NCBI GenBank assembly: GCA_002350065.1
Contig: DEDQ01000003.1
Location: 1 to 6,956, forward strand
Source of the DNA: Ruminococcus flavefaciens
GTDB lineage: Bacteria > Bacillota > Clostridia > Oscillospirales > Ruminococcaceae
Length of the DNA: 6,956 nt
Direction of reading: 5' to 3'
Shown piece after piece: positions 6,879-6,956 of this stretch (its first letter is position 1; the number at the start of each line of letters is the position of its first letter). A model generated the notes under the pieces. That model did not search any database, was not told where the DNA came from, and saw only the letters and a program-made list of their open reading frames with translations. The position numbers were made by a program, and so were the translations under genes.

Positions 6879-6956
6879 TTTTTTCTCACCAACACCCCCG
6901 ATAGACTGTTGACAAAGCCTATATATCTTTCTTTCGGGGGTGTTGGTGAGAAAAAA
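6879..6956. repeat. Perfect 23-bp inverted repeat with 32-base spacer at the window edge
   Basis: The arm 6879-6901 (six T, then CTCACCAACACCCCCGA) is the exact reverse complement of 6934-6956, which ends in six A at the last base of the window. The 32-base spacer 6902-6933 holds TTGACA (6909-6914) but no matching -10 on the plus strand. On both strands the U run leads and the A run trails the stem, so it is not an intrinsic terminator. It could be a non-coding dispersed element, or part of a structured leader or 3' region. The arm may continue past the window edge. The gene-free stretch 6736-6956 holds this element, the hairpin before it and the metA leader, with no tRNA or SAM-I riboswitch recognised. 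Confidence 0.75.

Noticed and set aside
6736..6956. SAM-I riboswitch upstream of metA
   Set aside because: I looked on the minus strand for the conserved core and found no match; only simple inverted repeats are present. A covariance-model scan would settle it.

Overview
The window looks like chromosome of a fibre-degrading rumen or gut Ruminococcus (Lachnospirales/Oscillospirales-type Firmicute). Ruminococcus flavefaciens or a close relative is the best guess. The pointers are a secreted plant-cell-wall enzyme with long Thr-rich linkers, a C-terminal type I dockerin with the 'ADVYNRGDGVT..DAL.IQK' second half familiar from R. flavefaciens, and moderate GC. The species assignment is inference.

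Layout, left to right. (1) The C-terminal half of metK (S-adenosylmethionine synthetase, + strand, cut by the window edge) ends in a strong rho-independent terminator. (2) A roughly 290-base intergenic region holds a good sigma-A-like promoter, a perfect palindrome in the transcribed leader, and a clear ribosome binding site. These serve (3) a single-gene unit for a 1144-residue cellulosomal pectinase: signal peptide, FN3-like module, PL1 pectate lyase, Thr/Pro linker, PL9 pectate lyase, Thr linker, dockerin. (4) An 18-bp perfect-stem bidirectional terminator and a two-hairpin intergenic repeat separate it from (5) a convergent minus-strand operon. That operon reads metA, then a 208-residue three-helix membrane protein, then a 201-residue three-helix membrane protein whose start codon abuts the previous stop. 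(6) The right edge, upstream of metA, is a cluster of inverted repeats, including a perfect 23-bp inverted repeat that runs to the last base of the window.

How the genes work together. metK and metA are both methionine/SAM metabolism genes but lie on opposite strands in separate units, so they are unlikely to be co-transcribed. metA carries Glu at the position that directs acetyl-CoA rather than succinyl-CoA use, so it is probably a homoserine O-acetyltransferase. The pectinase combines two different pectate-lyase folds in one dockerin-bearing chain and should attack homogalacturonan while docked on a cohesin scaffold. The two small membrane proteins have no recognised function. I see no CRISPR array, tRNA, rRNA, transposase or phage gene. 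The window is mostly known biology; the least explained parts are the repeat elements, the leader palindrome and the two membrane proteins.
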